Part shown: positions 5,149-11,150 of the stretch, one piece after another
Layout of the letters: every line of letters begins with the position of its first letter
Numbering within the stretch: the stretch's first letter is position 1
Assembly (NCBI GenBank): GCA_017559555.1
Contig: JAFYRH010000005.1
Location: forward strand, 1 to 11,150
DNA length: 11,150 nt
Origin: Clostridia bacterium
Lineage (GTDB): Bacteria > Bacillota > Clostridia > Oscillospirales > CAG-272
Direction: 5' to 3'
Notes under the pieces: model-generated
Seen by the model: the letters and a program-made list of their open reading frames with translations, nothing else
Told to the model about the DNA's origin: nothing
Databases searched by the model: none
Program-made: the position numbers and the translations under genes

Positions 5149-7947
5149 TTATTTCAAAATGTCGCGGCAACGAGCGCAGATAAATCCACCCTCGCCATCG
5201 TCCTCGCCCTCAGTGGAGAAGCTCCAGCAACGGTCACACTTGCAACCGTCGGCAGGCTCTACGAGTACTGCGAGTTGGCTTTCTTCGCCACAGTAAGCAG
5301 CCTCGGGAGCATCGCAGGATTCAACCTTAACGCCCGAAACGATAAATACGGTGGTGAGTTCACTACCAAAGGAGTTGAGGAGTGCAAGCACTTCTTCGTC
5401 CTTGGTGTAAACGGTGATCTTTGCTTCAAGAGACTTACCAACCAGCTTCTCTGCTCTGGCGATCTCAAGCGCTTTCATAACGTCGTCACGGAGTTCAAAG
5501 AGCTTGTTCCACTTTTCTGCAATGTCAGAGAAGCAAAGAGCCTCATCGTATGCAGGCATATCGTTGAGGAATACGCTCTCGCACTTATCGCTTGCCTTGT
5601 GAGGAATTGCTTGCCACATCTCTTCTGCAGTGAAGGAGATGATGGGAGCAAGCAGGCGAACCAAACCGGAAAGAACAAAGTACATTGCGGTTTGTGCGCT
5701 ACGACGGGGTGCACCGGTGGTCTTGCCGGTGTATACACGATCCTTGGTGATATCTACGTAGAGCTTGGAGAGCTCGGTTGTGCAGAAGTTATTGATTGCG
5801 TGATATGCTACGTGGAATTCGTAGGTGTCGTATGCGGTCTTAACGGTTTTGGTAAGATCGTTCATTGCGGAAATGACCCAACGGTCGATTTCAAAGAGGT
5901 CATCGAATGCAACGGCATCGGTATCGGGATTGAAATCGTTAAGGTTTGCAATGAGGATACGAACGGTGTTACGAATCTTGCGGTAAGCATCGGAGAGTTG
6001 CTTGAAGATAACATCGGAAACGCGAACGTCTACGCGATAATCGGAGGATGCTACCCACAAACGAACAAGGTCGGAGCCGTATTTTGCAACGATATCCGCA
6101 GGAACAATAACGTTACCCAAGGATTTGTGCATTGCCTTACCTTCACCGTCAACAACCCAACCGTGGGTCAGAACGGTCTTATAAGGCGCTTGTGCGTTTC
6201 CTGTGGAACCAACTGCGGTCAAGAGAGAGGATTGGAACCAACCTCTGTATTGGTCAGCACCTTCGAGATACATATCTGCGGGCCAACGTTGCTCGGGGTT
6301 GTTCTCCATTACTGCAAAGTGAGAGGAACCGGAATCGAACCAACCGTCAAGGGTGTCGGTTTCGGTGGTAAAGGTCTTGCCGCCACACTCGGGACATACA
6401 AAACCTTCGGGAAGGAGTTCTGCCGCGCTCTTTTCATACCAAATGTTGGAGCCGTTCTCTGCAAAGAGGTTTGCTACGCTTTCGATAGTCTCGTCGTTGC
6501 AAATGGGCTTCTTGCAGCAATCACAGTAGAATACGGGAATGGGCAGACCCCAATGGCGTTGACGGGAAATGCACCAATCGGCTCTTTCACGAACCATTTG
6601 CTTGATGCGGTCTCCGCCCCACTCAGGGAGCCATTCTACATTTTCGCAAGCCTCTACGGCTTCATTCTTGAAAGCATCGACCGAGCAGAACCATTGAGGA
6701 GTTGCACGGAAGATGATGGGATTCTTACATCTCCAGCAGTGAGGATACTCGTGCTCGATCTCTGCGGATGCGAAGAGCGCACCGGTCTCCTTCATATCTG
6801 CAAGAATTGCTTCGTTGGATTTGTCGTAACGTAAGCCCGCGAACTTGCCTGCTTCTTCGGTTTGGTAACCTCTGTCATCTACGGGAACGAGCGGAGGAAG
6901 TCCGTAACGACGGCAGGTAACGTTATCGTCGGCACCAAAGCCGCCTGCGGTGTGTACGCAACCGGTACCGCTTTCCATGGTAACGTAATCAGCAACAACC
7001 ACAAGGCTGTCACGGTCAAGGAAAGGATGTTGTGCGGTCATATATTCGAAGTCCTTACCTGCGCGACGGTCAAGAACTTCATAGTTCTCAATACCGCCCT
7101 CAAGCATGGTCTTGCCGCAAAGCGCTTCTGCTACGATGTAGCATTCGCCATTGTCAGCCTTAACGATTACATAGCTCTCCTCGGGGTTGAGCGCGATTGC
7201 TTGGTTGCCGGGCAGAGTCCATGTGGTGGTTGTCCAAATGATGAAGTAGGTCTTGGAAAGATCACAGAGGTTTGCGAGCTTGCCTTGGTCATCCTTTACT
7301 TGGAACTTAACGTAGATAGAGGTACAGGGGTCGGTTTGATACTCGATCTCTGCTTCTGCCAATGCGGTTTCATCACTCGGGCACCAATAAACGGGCTTGA
7401 GTCCCTTGTAGATGTAGCCTTTTTTATACATTTCTCCGAATACGCGAATTTCGCGTGCTTCGAAGGACTTATCCATAGTCAAATAGGGGCGTTCCCAATC
7501 GGCAGTGACGCCCAAGCGAATGAATTGTTCCTTTTGCTTATCAACAAAGTCTTGTGCAAACTTGTGGCAAGCAGAGCGGAACTCGGGAATGGACATGCTC
7601 TTGCGGTTGAGCTTGTTCTGCTTGATGATAGCAGACTCGATGGGCATGCCGTGGTTATCCCAACCGGGAGTAAAGGGTACGCGATAGCCGGACATCGCAT
7701 GAGACTTGTTGATGAAGTCCTTGAGAATTTTGTTGAGCGCGTGACCCATGTGAATATTACCGTTGGAGAAAGGAGGGCCGTCGTGCAGAATATAGAGCGG
7801 CTTATCCTTGCTGTTTTCCTGCATTGCATTGTACAGGTCGATAGAATCCCAATACTTGAGCATTTCGGGCTCGCGTTGCGGAAGACCCGCACGCATGGGA
7901 AATTCGGTTGTGGGCAGATTTAATGAACTTGTGTAATCCTTTGCCAT
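5149..7947 (-). CDS. ileS: Isoleucyl-tRNA synthetase (bacterial type, 932 aa)
   Basis: IleRS charges tRNA-Ile with isoleucine and edits misactivated valine. The class I motif is present as HMGH (66-69, in GPPFSNGNIHMGH). The CP1 editing domain is marked by TTTTWTLPGN (239-248) and GTGCVHTAGGFGADD (327-341), with the key His332 and Asp341 kept. The KMSKS loop is replaced by AMHKS (605-609), followed by the usual LGN. Cysteine pairs at 404/407, 475/478 and 518/521, plus a C-terminal zinc ribbon (904, 907, 924, 927), fit the bacterial long form. The ATG at 7947 is preceded by GGAG ten bases upstream. The gene lies directly behind an isoleucine T-box leader, so its expression should rise when tRNA-Ile is uncharged. 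It heads a unit with lspA and rluD. Confidence 0.98.
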   Translation of the reverse strand: MAKDYTSSLNLPTTEFPMRAGLPQREPEMLKYWDSIDLYNAMQENSKDKPLYILHDGPPFSNGNIHMGHALNKILKDFINKSHAMSGYRVPFTPGWDNHGMPIESAIIKQNKLNRKSMSIPEFRSACHKFAQDFVDKQKEQFIRLGVTADWERPYLTMDKSFEAREIRVFGEMYKKGYIYKGLKPVYWCPSDETALAEAEIEYQTDPCTSIYVKFQVKDDQGKLANLCDLSKTYFIIWTTTTWTLPGNQAIALNPEESYVIVKADNGECYIVAEALCGKTMLEGGIENYEVLDRRAGKDFEYMTAQHPFLDRDSLVVVADYVTMESGTGCVHTAGGFGADDNVTCRRYGLPPLVPVDDRGYQTEEAGKFAGLRYDKSNEAILADMKETGALFASAEIEHEYPHCWRCKNPIIFRATPQWFCSVDAFKNEAVEACENVEWLPEWGGDRIKQMVRERADWCISRQRHWGLPIPVFYCDCCKKPICNDETIESVANLFAENGSNIWYEKSAAELLPEGFVCPECGGKTFTTETDTLDGWFDSGSSHFAVMENNPEQRWPADMYLEGADQYRGWFQSSLLTAVGSTGNAQAPYKTVLTHGWVVDGEGKAMHKSLGNVIVPADIVAKYGSDLVRLWVASSDYRVDVRVSDVIFKQLSDAYRKIRNTVRILIANLNDFNPDTDAVAFDDLFEIDRWVISAMNDLTKTVKTAYDTYEFHVAYHAINNFCTTELSKLYVDITKDRVYTGKTTGAPRRSAQTAMYFVLSGLVRLLAPIISFTAEEMWQAIPHKASDKCESVFLNDMPAYDEALCFSDIAEKWNKLFELRDDVMKALEIARAEKLVGKSLEAKITVYTKDEEVLALLNSFGSELTTVFIVSGVKVESCDAPEAAYCGEESQLAVLVEPADGCKCDRCWSFSTEGEDDGEGGFICARCRDILK

Positions 7948-8010
7948 TTTCTTAAAACTCCGTTATTTTCTATCCTTGCGGATTGTTTTACTGTTTTTTT
8001 GCCGCGAAAC

Positions 8011-8045
8011 AAAAAACGCCCCACAGCAACACTTGCTGTGAGACG
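8011..8045 (-). terminator. Regulated terminator of the ileS T-box leader
   Basis: On the minus strand a 13-bp stem (8045-8033 with 8029-8017; CGTCTCACAGCAA against TTGCTGTGGGGCG, two wobble pairs) has loop GTG and is followed by six T (8016-8011). Its 5' arm shares bases 8045-8038 with the antiterminator, which makes it conditional. Confidence 0.94.
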
Positions 8046-8264
8046 GAAGATTCCGCGGTACCACTCACTTTCGCCTTGCGGCGCACTCTTGGGAGAAAAT
8101 TCCCGTAACCCTTAACGCGGGCGGACGGATGCAACTACCAAAAAGCACTTCCCTTCGCTGCACCGACTCAAAAGTGATCCCCAAGACTTACTCCCTATGC
8201 GCTCGCACCAACCGCGCACTCTCTGTAAGACTTTCTGCCATGGCATTCTTCGTCATCGTCATTC
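8011..8264 (-). promoter_or_regulatory. T-box riboswitch, tRNA-Ile responsive (ileS leader)
   Basis: The transcript from about 8264 has the T-box architecture. Stem I carries the distal loop sequence GGTTGGTGCGAGC and a CTTAC/GTAAG helix. A specifier ATC (minus strand, 8178-8176), an isoleucine codon followed by the usual purine, lies on its 3' side. The T-box core GAGTGGTACCGCGG lies at 8066-8053. The antiterminator (8068-8038) is GTGAG, bulge TGGTACC, helix GCGGA/TCCGT with loop ATCT, then CTCAC. The TGGT of the bulge would pair with the ACCA end of uncharged tRNA-Ile. The 3' half of the antiterminator overlaps the 5' arm of the terminator, so the two folds exclude each other. The leader should permit ileS transcription under isoleucine starvation. 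Confidence 0.97.
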
Positions 8265-8270
8265 TTATGT

Positions 8271-8299
8271 AGTATAGCATAACTTTTCTCGTTTGTCAA
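8271..8299 (-). promoter_or_regulatory. Sigma-A promoter of the ileS T-box operon
   Basis: On the minus strand TTGACA (8299-8294) and TATACT (8276-8271) are 17 bases apart. The -35 matches consensus fully and the -10 at 5 of 6 positions. The predicted start near 8264 lies just before T-box Stem I. Confidence 0.92.
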
Positions 8300-8343
8300 C
8301 TGTGTTTGAAAAGATTTCTTTAATATTTTATATCTGTATTCTA

Positions 8344-8372
8344 TTGACACTCTCTCCTTTGAGTGTTATAAT
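8344..8372 (+). promoter_or_regulatory. Consensus sigma-A promoter of the TIM-barrel gene pair
   Basis: TTGACA (8344-8349) and TATAAT (8367-8372) are separated by 17 bases, a perfect consensus match in both boxes and spacing. Transcription should start near 8379, giving a short leader of about 19 bases to the ATG at 8398. It is divergent from the ileS promoter; the two -35 boxes are 44 bp apart across an A+T-rich stretch that could act as an UP element for either. I saw no obvious operator. Confidence 0.93.
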
Positions 8373-8397
8373 AGTAAAAAACGGTGGAGGTGACGGG

Positions 8398-9312
8398 ATG
8401 AAGCTGAGTATTAGCACGCGGTATTTAGAAAATCGATTTGGCTATCGAAAAGCCTTTGCGATGATAAAAGATGCCGGCTTTGATGCGCTTGACTACAACA
8501 TAGACGACCGTTGTGCCACCGCCGAGGATTTCTTCTCTACCAATGCCTACCAAATGAGCGAGGACGAGCTGTGTCGGTACTACACCGAAATGTATGAGTA
8601 CATTCACTCTATTGGTTTGTACGTTGGGCAAACGCACGCCGTTTTTGGCACACCCGGGTATGCCAATCACCCCGACTTGTATCTTGCGGTAACACGCAAA
8701 AACATTCTGCAGGCACATCTGCTCCATTGCCGTCACATTGTCATTCACCCCATCAAAACAGCAGGTCGAATTTATGATATGGAAGCGGACGCTTGCCGCG
8801 CTCGCAACTTGGATTTTTTCCGCTCTTTGTTACCCGATCTTGAAAAATACGACGTCAAGATTGGCATTGAAAATATGTGGGCTTTTGACAAAGAGAAAAA
8901 GATTCACGCAAGTGTTTGTTCGCGCCCCGAAGAAATTCTTTCTTTGATAGAGGAGCTTGGTGACGAGCATTTTTGTTCCTGCCCCGACCTCGGTCACTTT
9001 GCCCTAACGGGCAACGATACGGGCGACACCGTTGGCGGCGCTCTGCGCAAGCTTGGCGGCACTGTCGAAATCATTCACGCACACGAGGTCAAGGAGCATG
9101 AAGATTCCCATAATATTCCCTATACCTTTGGCAGTATGGACTGGGATGATATCGTGGATGCCTTGCGCGATATCCACTACACGGGAACTCTCAATTTTGA
9201 AATTGGCCCGAAATACTTTGAAAATATTCCCGATGAAAAGATTCCACAGGCACTTTGCCATTTGGCTACCATCGGTAAACATATGATTGATCGATTTGAA
9301 AACACAAAATAA
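8398..9312 (+). CDS. Sugar phosphate isomerase/epimerase-like TIM-barrel protein, first paralog (304 aa)
   Basis: The protein resembles the xylose isomerase-like TIM-barrel (AP endonuclease 2) superfamily, whose members are metal-dependent isomerases, epimerases or dehydratases acting on sugars and inositols. Likely metal ligands fall on successive strands: Glu158 (IGIENMW), Asp197 and His200 (CPDLGHF), His227 or His229 (IIHAHEV) and Glu268 (NFEIG). His80 (GQTH) and His117 (IHP) may line the active site. Length is typical. The ATG at 8398 has GGAGG (8386-8390) seven bases upstream; the frame stays open further upstream but would overlap the promoter. The next gene, 18 bp on, encodes a clear paralog, so the pair is an operon. 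The substrate cannot be told: no kinase, sugar transporter or regulator lies beside it. Superfamily call is firm, reaction unknown. Confidence 0.88.
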   Translation: MKLSISTRYLENRFGYRKAFAMIKDAGFDALDYNIDDRCATAEDFFSTNAYQMSEDELCRYYTEMYEYIHSIGLYVGQTHAVFGTPGYANHPDLYLAVTRKNILQAHLLHCRHIVIHPIKTAGRIYDMEADACRARNLDFFRSLLPDLEKYDVKIGIENMWAFDKEKKIHASVCSRPEEILSLIEELGDEHFCSCPDLGHFALTGNDTGDTVGGALRKLGGTVEIIHAHEVKEHEDSHNIPYTFGSMDWDDIVDALRDIHYTGTLNFEIGPKYFENIPDEKIPQALCHLATIGKHMIDRFENTK

Positions 9313-9330
9313 CATTTGGAGGATTGAATT

Positions 9331-10251
9331 ATGTTAGTAAGCGTTAGCACTTGGTCTTTGGAAGCTCGTTTTGGTGCAAAAAAGATGTTTGAAATGATGA
9401 GAGATGCCGGCATTATGGCGGCTGATTACAATATTGACGACTGGATCGGCAATCGCGAGCAAATGGATGCTCGTCCCAACTCGAAAAGAAGTGAGGAAGA
9501 AGTCATTGCATACTACTCCGAAATTCGCAAATATGCCGATGAGGCAGGCATCACCATTGGTCAAACCCACGCCGCTTTTGGTCCTGTTGGCGTATATACC
9601 GGTGAATTGCGCGCGGAAATGATCAAAACCACTATCAATGCCATTATTGCAACGAGCGTTCGCGGTGCTCCCTATATTGTTATTCATCCCCTGAACATTC
9701 GCGGCAGATTGTTTGATGAACAACTTGAGGAATGCCGCAAGTTGAACATAGAATTCTTCTCGGAACTTGTTCCCTACCTCAAAATGTACAACGTAAAGGT
9801 TGGTATGGAGAACATGTGGGGTATGGATGCGCAAAGCATTATTCGCCCCTGCGTATGCTCTCGTCCCGAAGAAATCCTTGAATACATCAACATGATCGAT
9901 CCCGATTGCTTCTGCGCTTGCCCCGACCTCGGTCACTTTGTCCTCACAGGCGGCGACACCAATGATACCCCTGCAGGCGCTATTCGCAAGCTTGGCAGTC
10001 AAGTCAAGCTCATTCACGCTCATGAGGTTGACGGCAAACGCGACAACCACTCCGCTCCCTATGATTTTGATAAGCCGATGAATTGGAATGATATTGCCGA
10101 TGCTCTCCGCGATATCAATTACGAGGGTACTCTCAATTTTGAAATCGGCGGATATTTCTACAACCGCTTCCCCGATGAGCTCGTTCCCGAGGCACTCCGC
10201 CACGTTGCGGCAATCGGTAAGCAAATGATTGCAAGAATTGAAAACAAGTAA
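9331..10251 (+). CDS. Sugar phosphate isomerase/epimerase-like TIM-barrel protein, second paralog (306 aa)
   Basis: This is a tandem paralog of the preceding gene, colinear over its whole length with roughly half the residues the same by eye. Shared blocks include DYNIDD, GQTHA.FG, IVIHP, ENMW, VCSRPEEIL, CPDLGHF.LTG, IHAHEV, DALRDI.Y.GTLNFEIG and a similar C-terminus (A.IGK.MI.R.EN). Likely metal ligands are Glu160, Asp199, His202, His229 or His231 and Glu271, so both copies look catalytically intact. They differ most at residues 38-60 and 85-110, loops that could set substrate choice. TTGGAGG (9316-9322) lies eight bases before the ATG. It has no promoter of its own in the 18-bp gap and ends at a strong terminator. 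The two products may form a heteromer or act on related substrates; this is inference. Confidence 0.88.
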   Translation: MLVSVSTWSLEARFGAKKMFEMMRDAGIMAADYNIDDWIGNREQMDARPNSKRSEEEVIAYYSEIRKYADEAGITIGQTHAAFGPVGVYTGELRAEMIKTTINAIIATSVRGAPYIVIHPLNIRGRLFDEQLEECRKLNIEFFSELVPYLKMYNVKVGMENMWGMDAQSIIRPCVCSRPEEILEYINMIDPDCFCACPDLGHFVLTGGDTNDTPAGAIRKLGSQVKLIHAHEVDGKRDNHSAPYDFDKPMNWNDIADALRDINYEGTLNFEIGGYFYNRFPDELVPEALRHVAAIGKQMIARIENK

Positions 10252-10258
10252 AAAACAC

Positions 10259-10292
10259 ACAAGGGATAGCAAATTCGCTATCCCTTGTTTTT
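10259..10292. terminator. Bidirectional intrinsic terminator between the TIM-barrel pair and the symporter gene
   Basis: A perfect 12-bp stem (10259-10270 with 10277-10288, ACAAGGGATAGC and its complement) has loop AAATTC. It is followed on the plus strand by a T run (10288-10292); on the minus strand the stem is followed by GTGTTTTTT. It serves both convergent genes in a 47-bp gap. Confidence 0.92.
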
Positions 10293-10298
10293 GTTTAT

Positions 10299-11150
10299 TT
10301 AGATTTCTTTTTCAAATTCTTCATTCAGTTCGGGGTATGCGGAAAGCATCGGCTTTACGTCAATTCCCTTTTGGCGGTCGTAATAGTTCTTGGTGATCTT
10401 CCAAACAAGACCGCTCATTGCGATAAGAGCGATGAGGTTGGGGATTGCCATCAAACCGTTTGCGGTATCGGAGATGTTCCAGAGCAGGTCGCTCTCGATA
10501 ACGGCGGAAGCCACAATAAGGAGAACATAGATGACCTTGAATGCAACAACTGCGATTTTTTGTCCCTTTTCGCCAAGCCATTGGAAGCAGAATGCGGTTG
10601 CCTTTTCGCCATAGTAAGACCAAGCCATAATAGTGGTGAATGCGAACAGGGGCAAAATAGTAGAGAATGTGATAGTTCCGAACGCACCAAAGTTGTCCGA
10701 GAACATAGCAAGTGCCATTGCGGTGTCACCCTCGGCACCCGTAAGTGCACTCACGTCAACGGTGGTCAGCATCATCAATGCGGTGAAGGTACAAATGATA
10801 AAGGTATCGAAGAATACTTCAAAAACGCCCCACAAGCCTTGCTTAACGGGCTCTTTGGTCTCAGATGCGGAGTGCGCGATAACAGAAGAACCAAGTCCTG
10901 CTTCATTAGAGAATACGCCACGTGCCATACCCTTTTTAATGGTTTGTGCAAATGCGTAACCGAAGATACCGCCGCCTGCAGCTTTGAAGTTGAATGCGTT
11001 GCCAAAAATCATACCGAATGCGCTGCCGATTTTATCTGCATGTGCAACTGTGGAAACAAGTGCCATAACGATGAAAAGCAAGGACATAAAGGGCACGAGC
11101 ATGGAAGCTACCTTACCGATACGCTTAATACCGCCCAAAATGATTGCCGC
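10299..11150 (-). CDS. Alanine/glycine:cation symporter, AGCS family (partial, N-terminus beyond right edge)
   Basis: The frame is open to the right edge and gives the C-terminal 283 residues of a protein that is usually about 450-490 residues. AGCS proteins (AlsT/AgcS type) import alanine or glycine with sodium or protons. Family features seen are GGIKRIGKVASMLVPFM near the broken end, the signature GMARGVFSNEAGLGSS, then AHSASETKEPVKQGLWGVFEVFFDT. Several hydrophobic membrane segments follow, including one around AMAWSYYGEKA-like MAWSYYGEKATAF. The cytoplasmic tail is charged (KNYYDRQKGIDVKP to EEFEKEI). A TTG at 11138 is internal, not a start. It converges on the TIM-barrel pair and shares its terminator; no functional link is implied. 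Exact amino-acid and ion choice cannot be read from this part. Confidence 0.95.
   Translation of the reverse strand, partial: AAIILGGIKRIGKVASMLVPFMSLLFIVMALVSTVAHADKIGSAFGMIFGNAFNFKAAGGGIFGYAFAQTIKKGMARGVFSNEAGLGSSVIAHSASETKEPVKQGLWGVFEVFFDTFIICTFTALMMLTTVDVSALTGAEGDTAMALAMFSDNFGAFGTITFSTILPLFAFTTIMAWSYYGEKATAFCFQWLGEKGQKIAVVAFKVIYVLLIVASAVIESDLLWNISDTANGLMAIPNLIALIAMSGLVWKITKNYYDRQKGIDVKPMLSAYPELNEEFEKEI

Noticed and set aside
5063..5170. Longer N-terminus for LspA
   Set aside because: It would span the ileS-lspA hairpin and the end of ileS; the ATG at 5062 has AAAGGAG at good spacing and starts right at the first membrane helix.
5116..6834. Very long plus-strand open frame (572 codons) opposite ileS
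   Set aside because: It lies wholly antisense to a fully conserved IleRS, begins in the hairpin/intergenic region without a ribosome binding site, and its translation is cysteine-rich and patternless. It is an open frame caused by ileS codon use.
6862..7923. Second long plus-strand open frame (353 codons) opposite ileS
   Set aside because: Same reason: antisense to conserved ileS sequence (HMGH and editing-domain regions), no start signal, no recognisable domains.
8293..8397. N-terminal extension of the first TIM-barrel protein that looks like a hydrophobic signal segment
   Set aside because: The extension would be encoded across the consensus promoter at 8344-8372, upstream of the transcription start, and the paralog starts at the equivalent of the ATG at 8398.
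9334..10272. Minus-strand open frame (312 codons) opposite the second TIM-barrel gene
   Set aside because: It is antisense to a conserved paralog, overlaps the terminator, and lacks a ribosome binding site or domain.
1..11150. CRISPR arrays, tRNA or rRNA genes, insertion-sequence transposases, toxin-antitoxin or defence genes
   Set aside because: I looked for regularly spaced direct repeats, tRNA-like cloverleaf ends and transposase or nuclease motifs on both strands and found none.

Overview
The window looks like a chromosomal stretch from a Clostridia-type Firmicute, possibly an uncultured gut-associated lineage. The evidence is a canonical T-box leader on ileS, GGAGG-type ribosome binding sites, consensus sigma-A promoters, lipoproteins with lipoboxes, a BspA-like leucine-rich lipoprotein, an AGCS amino-acid symporter and the Firmicute-like order ileS-lspA-rluD. 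Genus and species cannot be set from the sequence alone.

Layout. (a) 1-429, minus strand: N-terminal part of a zinc-dependent N-acetylmuramoyl-L-alanine amidase, cut by the left edge. (b) 430-881: no gene; it holds a possible plus-strand promoter and a 228-bp imperfect palindrome with 22-bp terminal inverted repeats. (c) 882-2236, plus strand: a small membrane protein of unknown function followed closely by rsmI. A hairpin terminator at 2244-2277 is shared with the convergent operon. (d) 8299 down to 2282, minus strand: a consensus promoter, an isoleucine T-box riboswitch with specifier ATC, then ileS, lspA, rluD and two lipoprotein genes. Tight spacing and overlaps suggest one transcription unit ending at 2244-2277. 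(e) 8344-10251, plus strand: a perfect-consensus promoter driving two tandem paralogous TIM-barrel proteins of the sugar-phosphate isomerase/epimerase (xylose isomerase-like) superfamily, ending at a second bidirectional terminator (10259-10292). (f) 10299-11150, minus strand: the C-terminal part of an alanine/glycine:cation symporter, cut by the right edge.

How the genes fit together. Region (d) combines tRNA-Ile charging (ileS), lipoprotein signal-peptide cleavage (lspA), 23S rRNA pseudouridylation (rluD-like) and two lipoproteins that would themselves be LspA substrates. The leader senses uncharged tRNA-Ile and may gate the whole unit. RsmI (16S rRNA methylation) lies on the opposite strand. 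The tandem TIM-barrel pair has its own strong promoter and an unknown substrate.

Most of the window is well-understood housekeeping DNA, and I found no clear candidate for a wholly new system. The least explained parts are the long palindromic element, the duplicated TIM-barrel pair, the two lipoproteins downstream of lspA-rluD, and the small membrane protein before rsmI.
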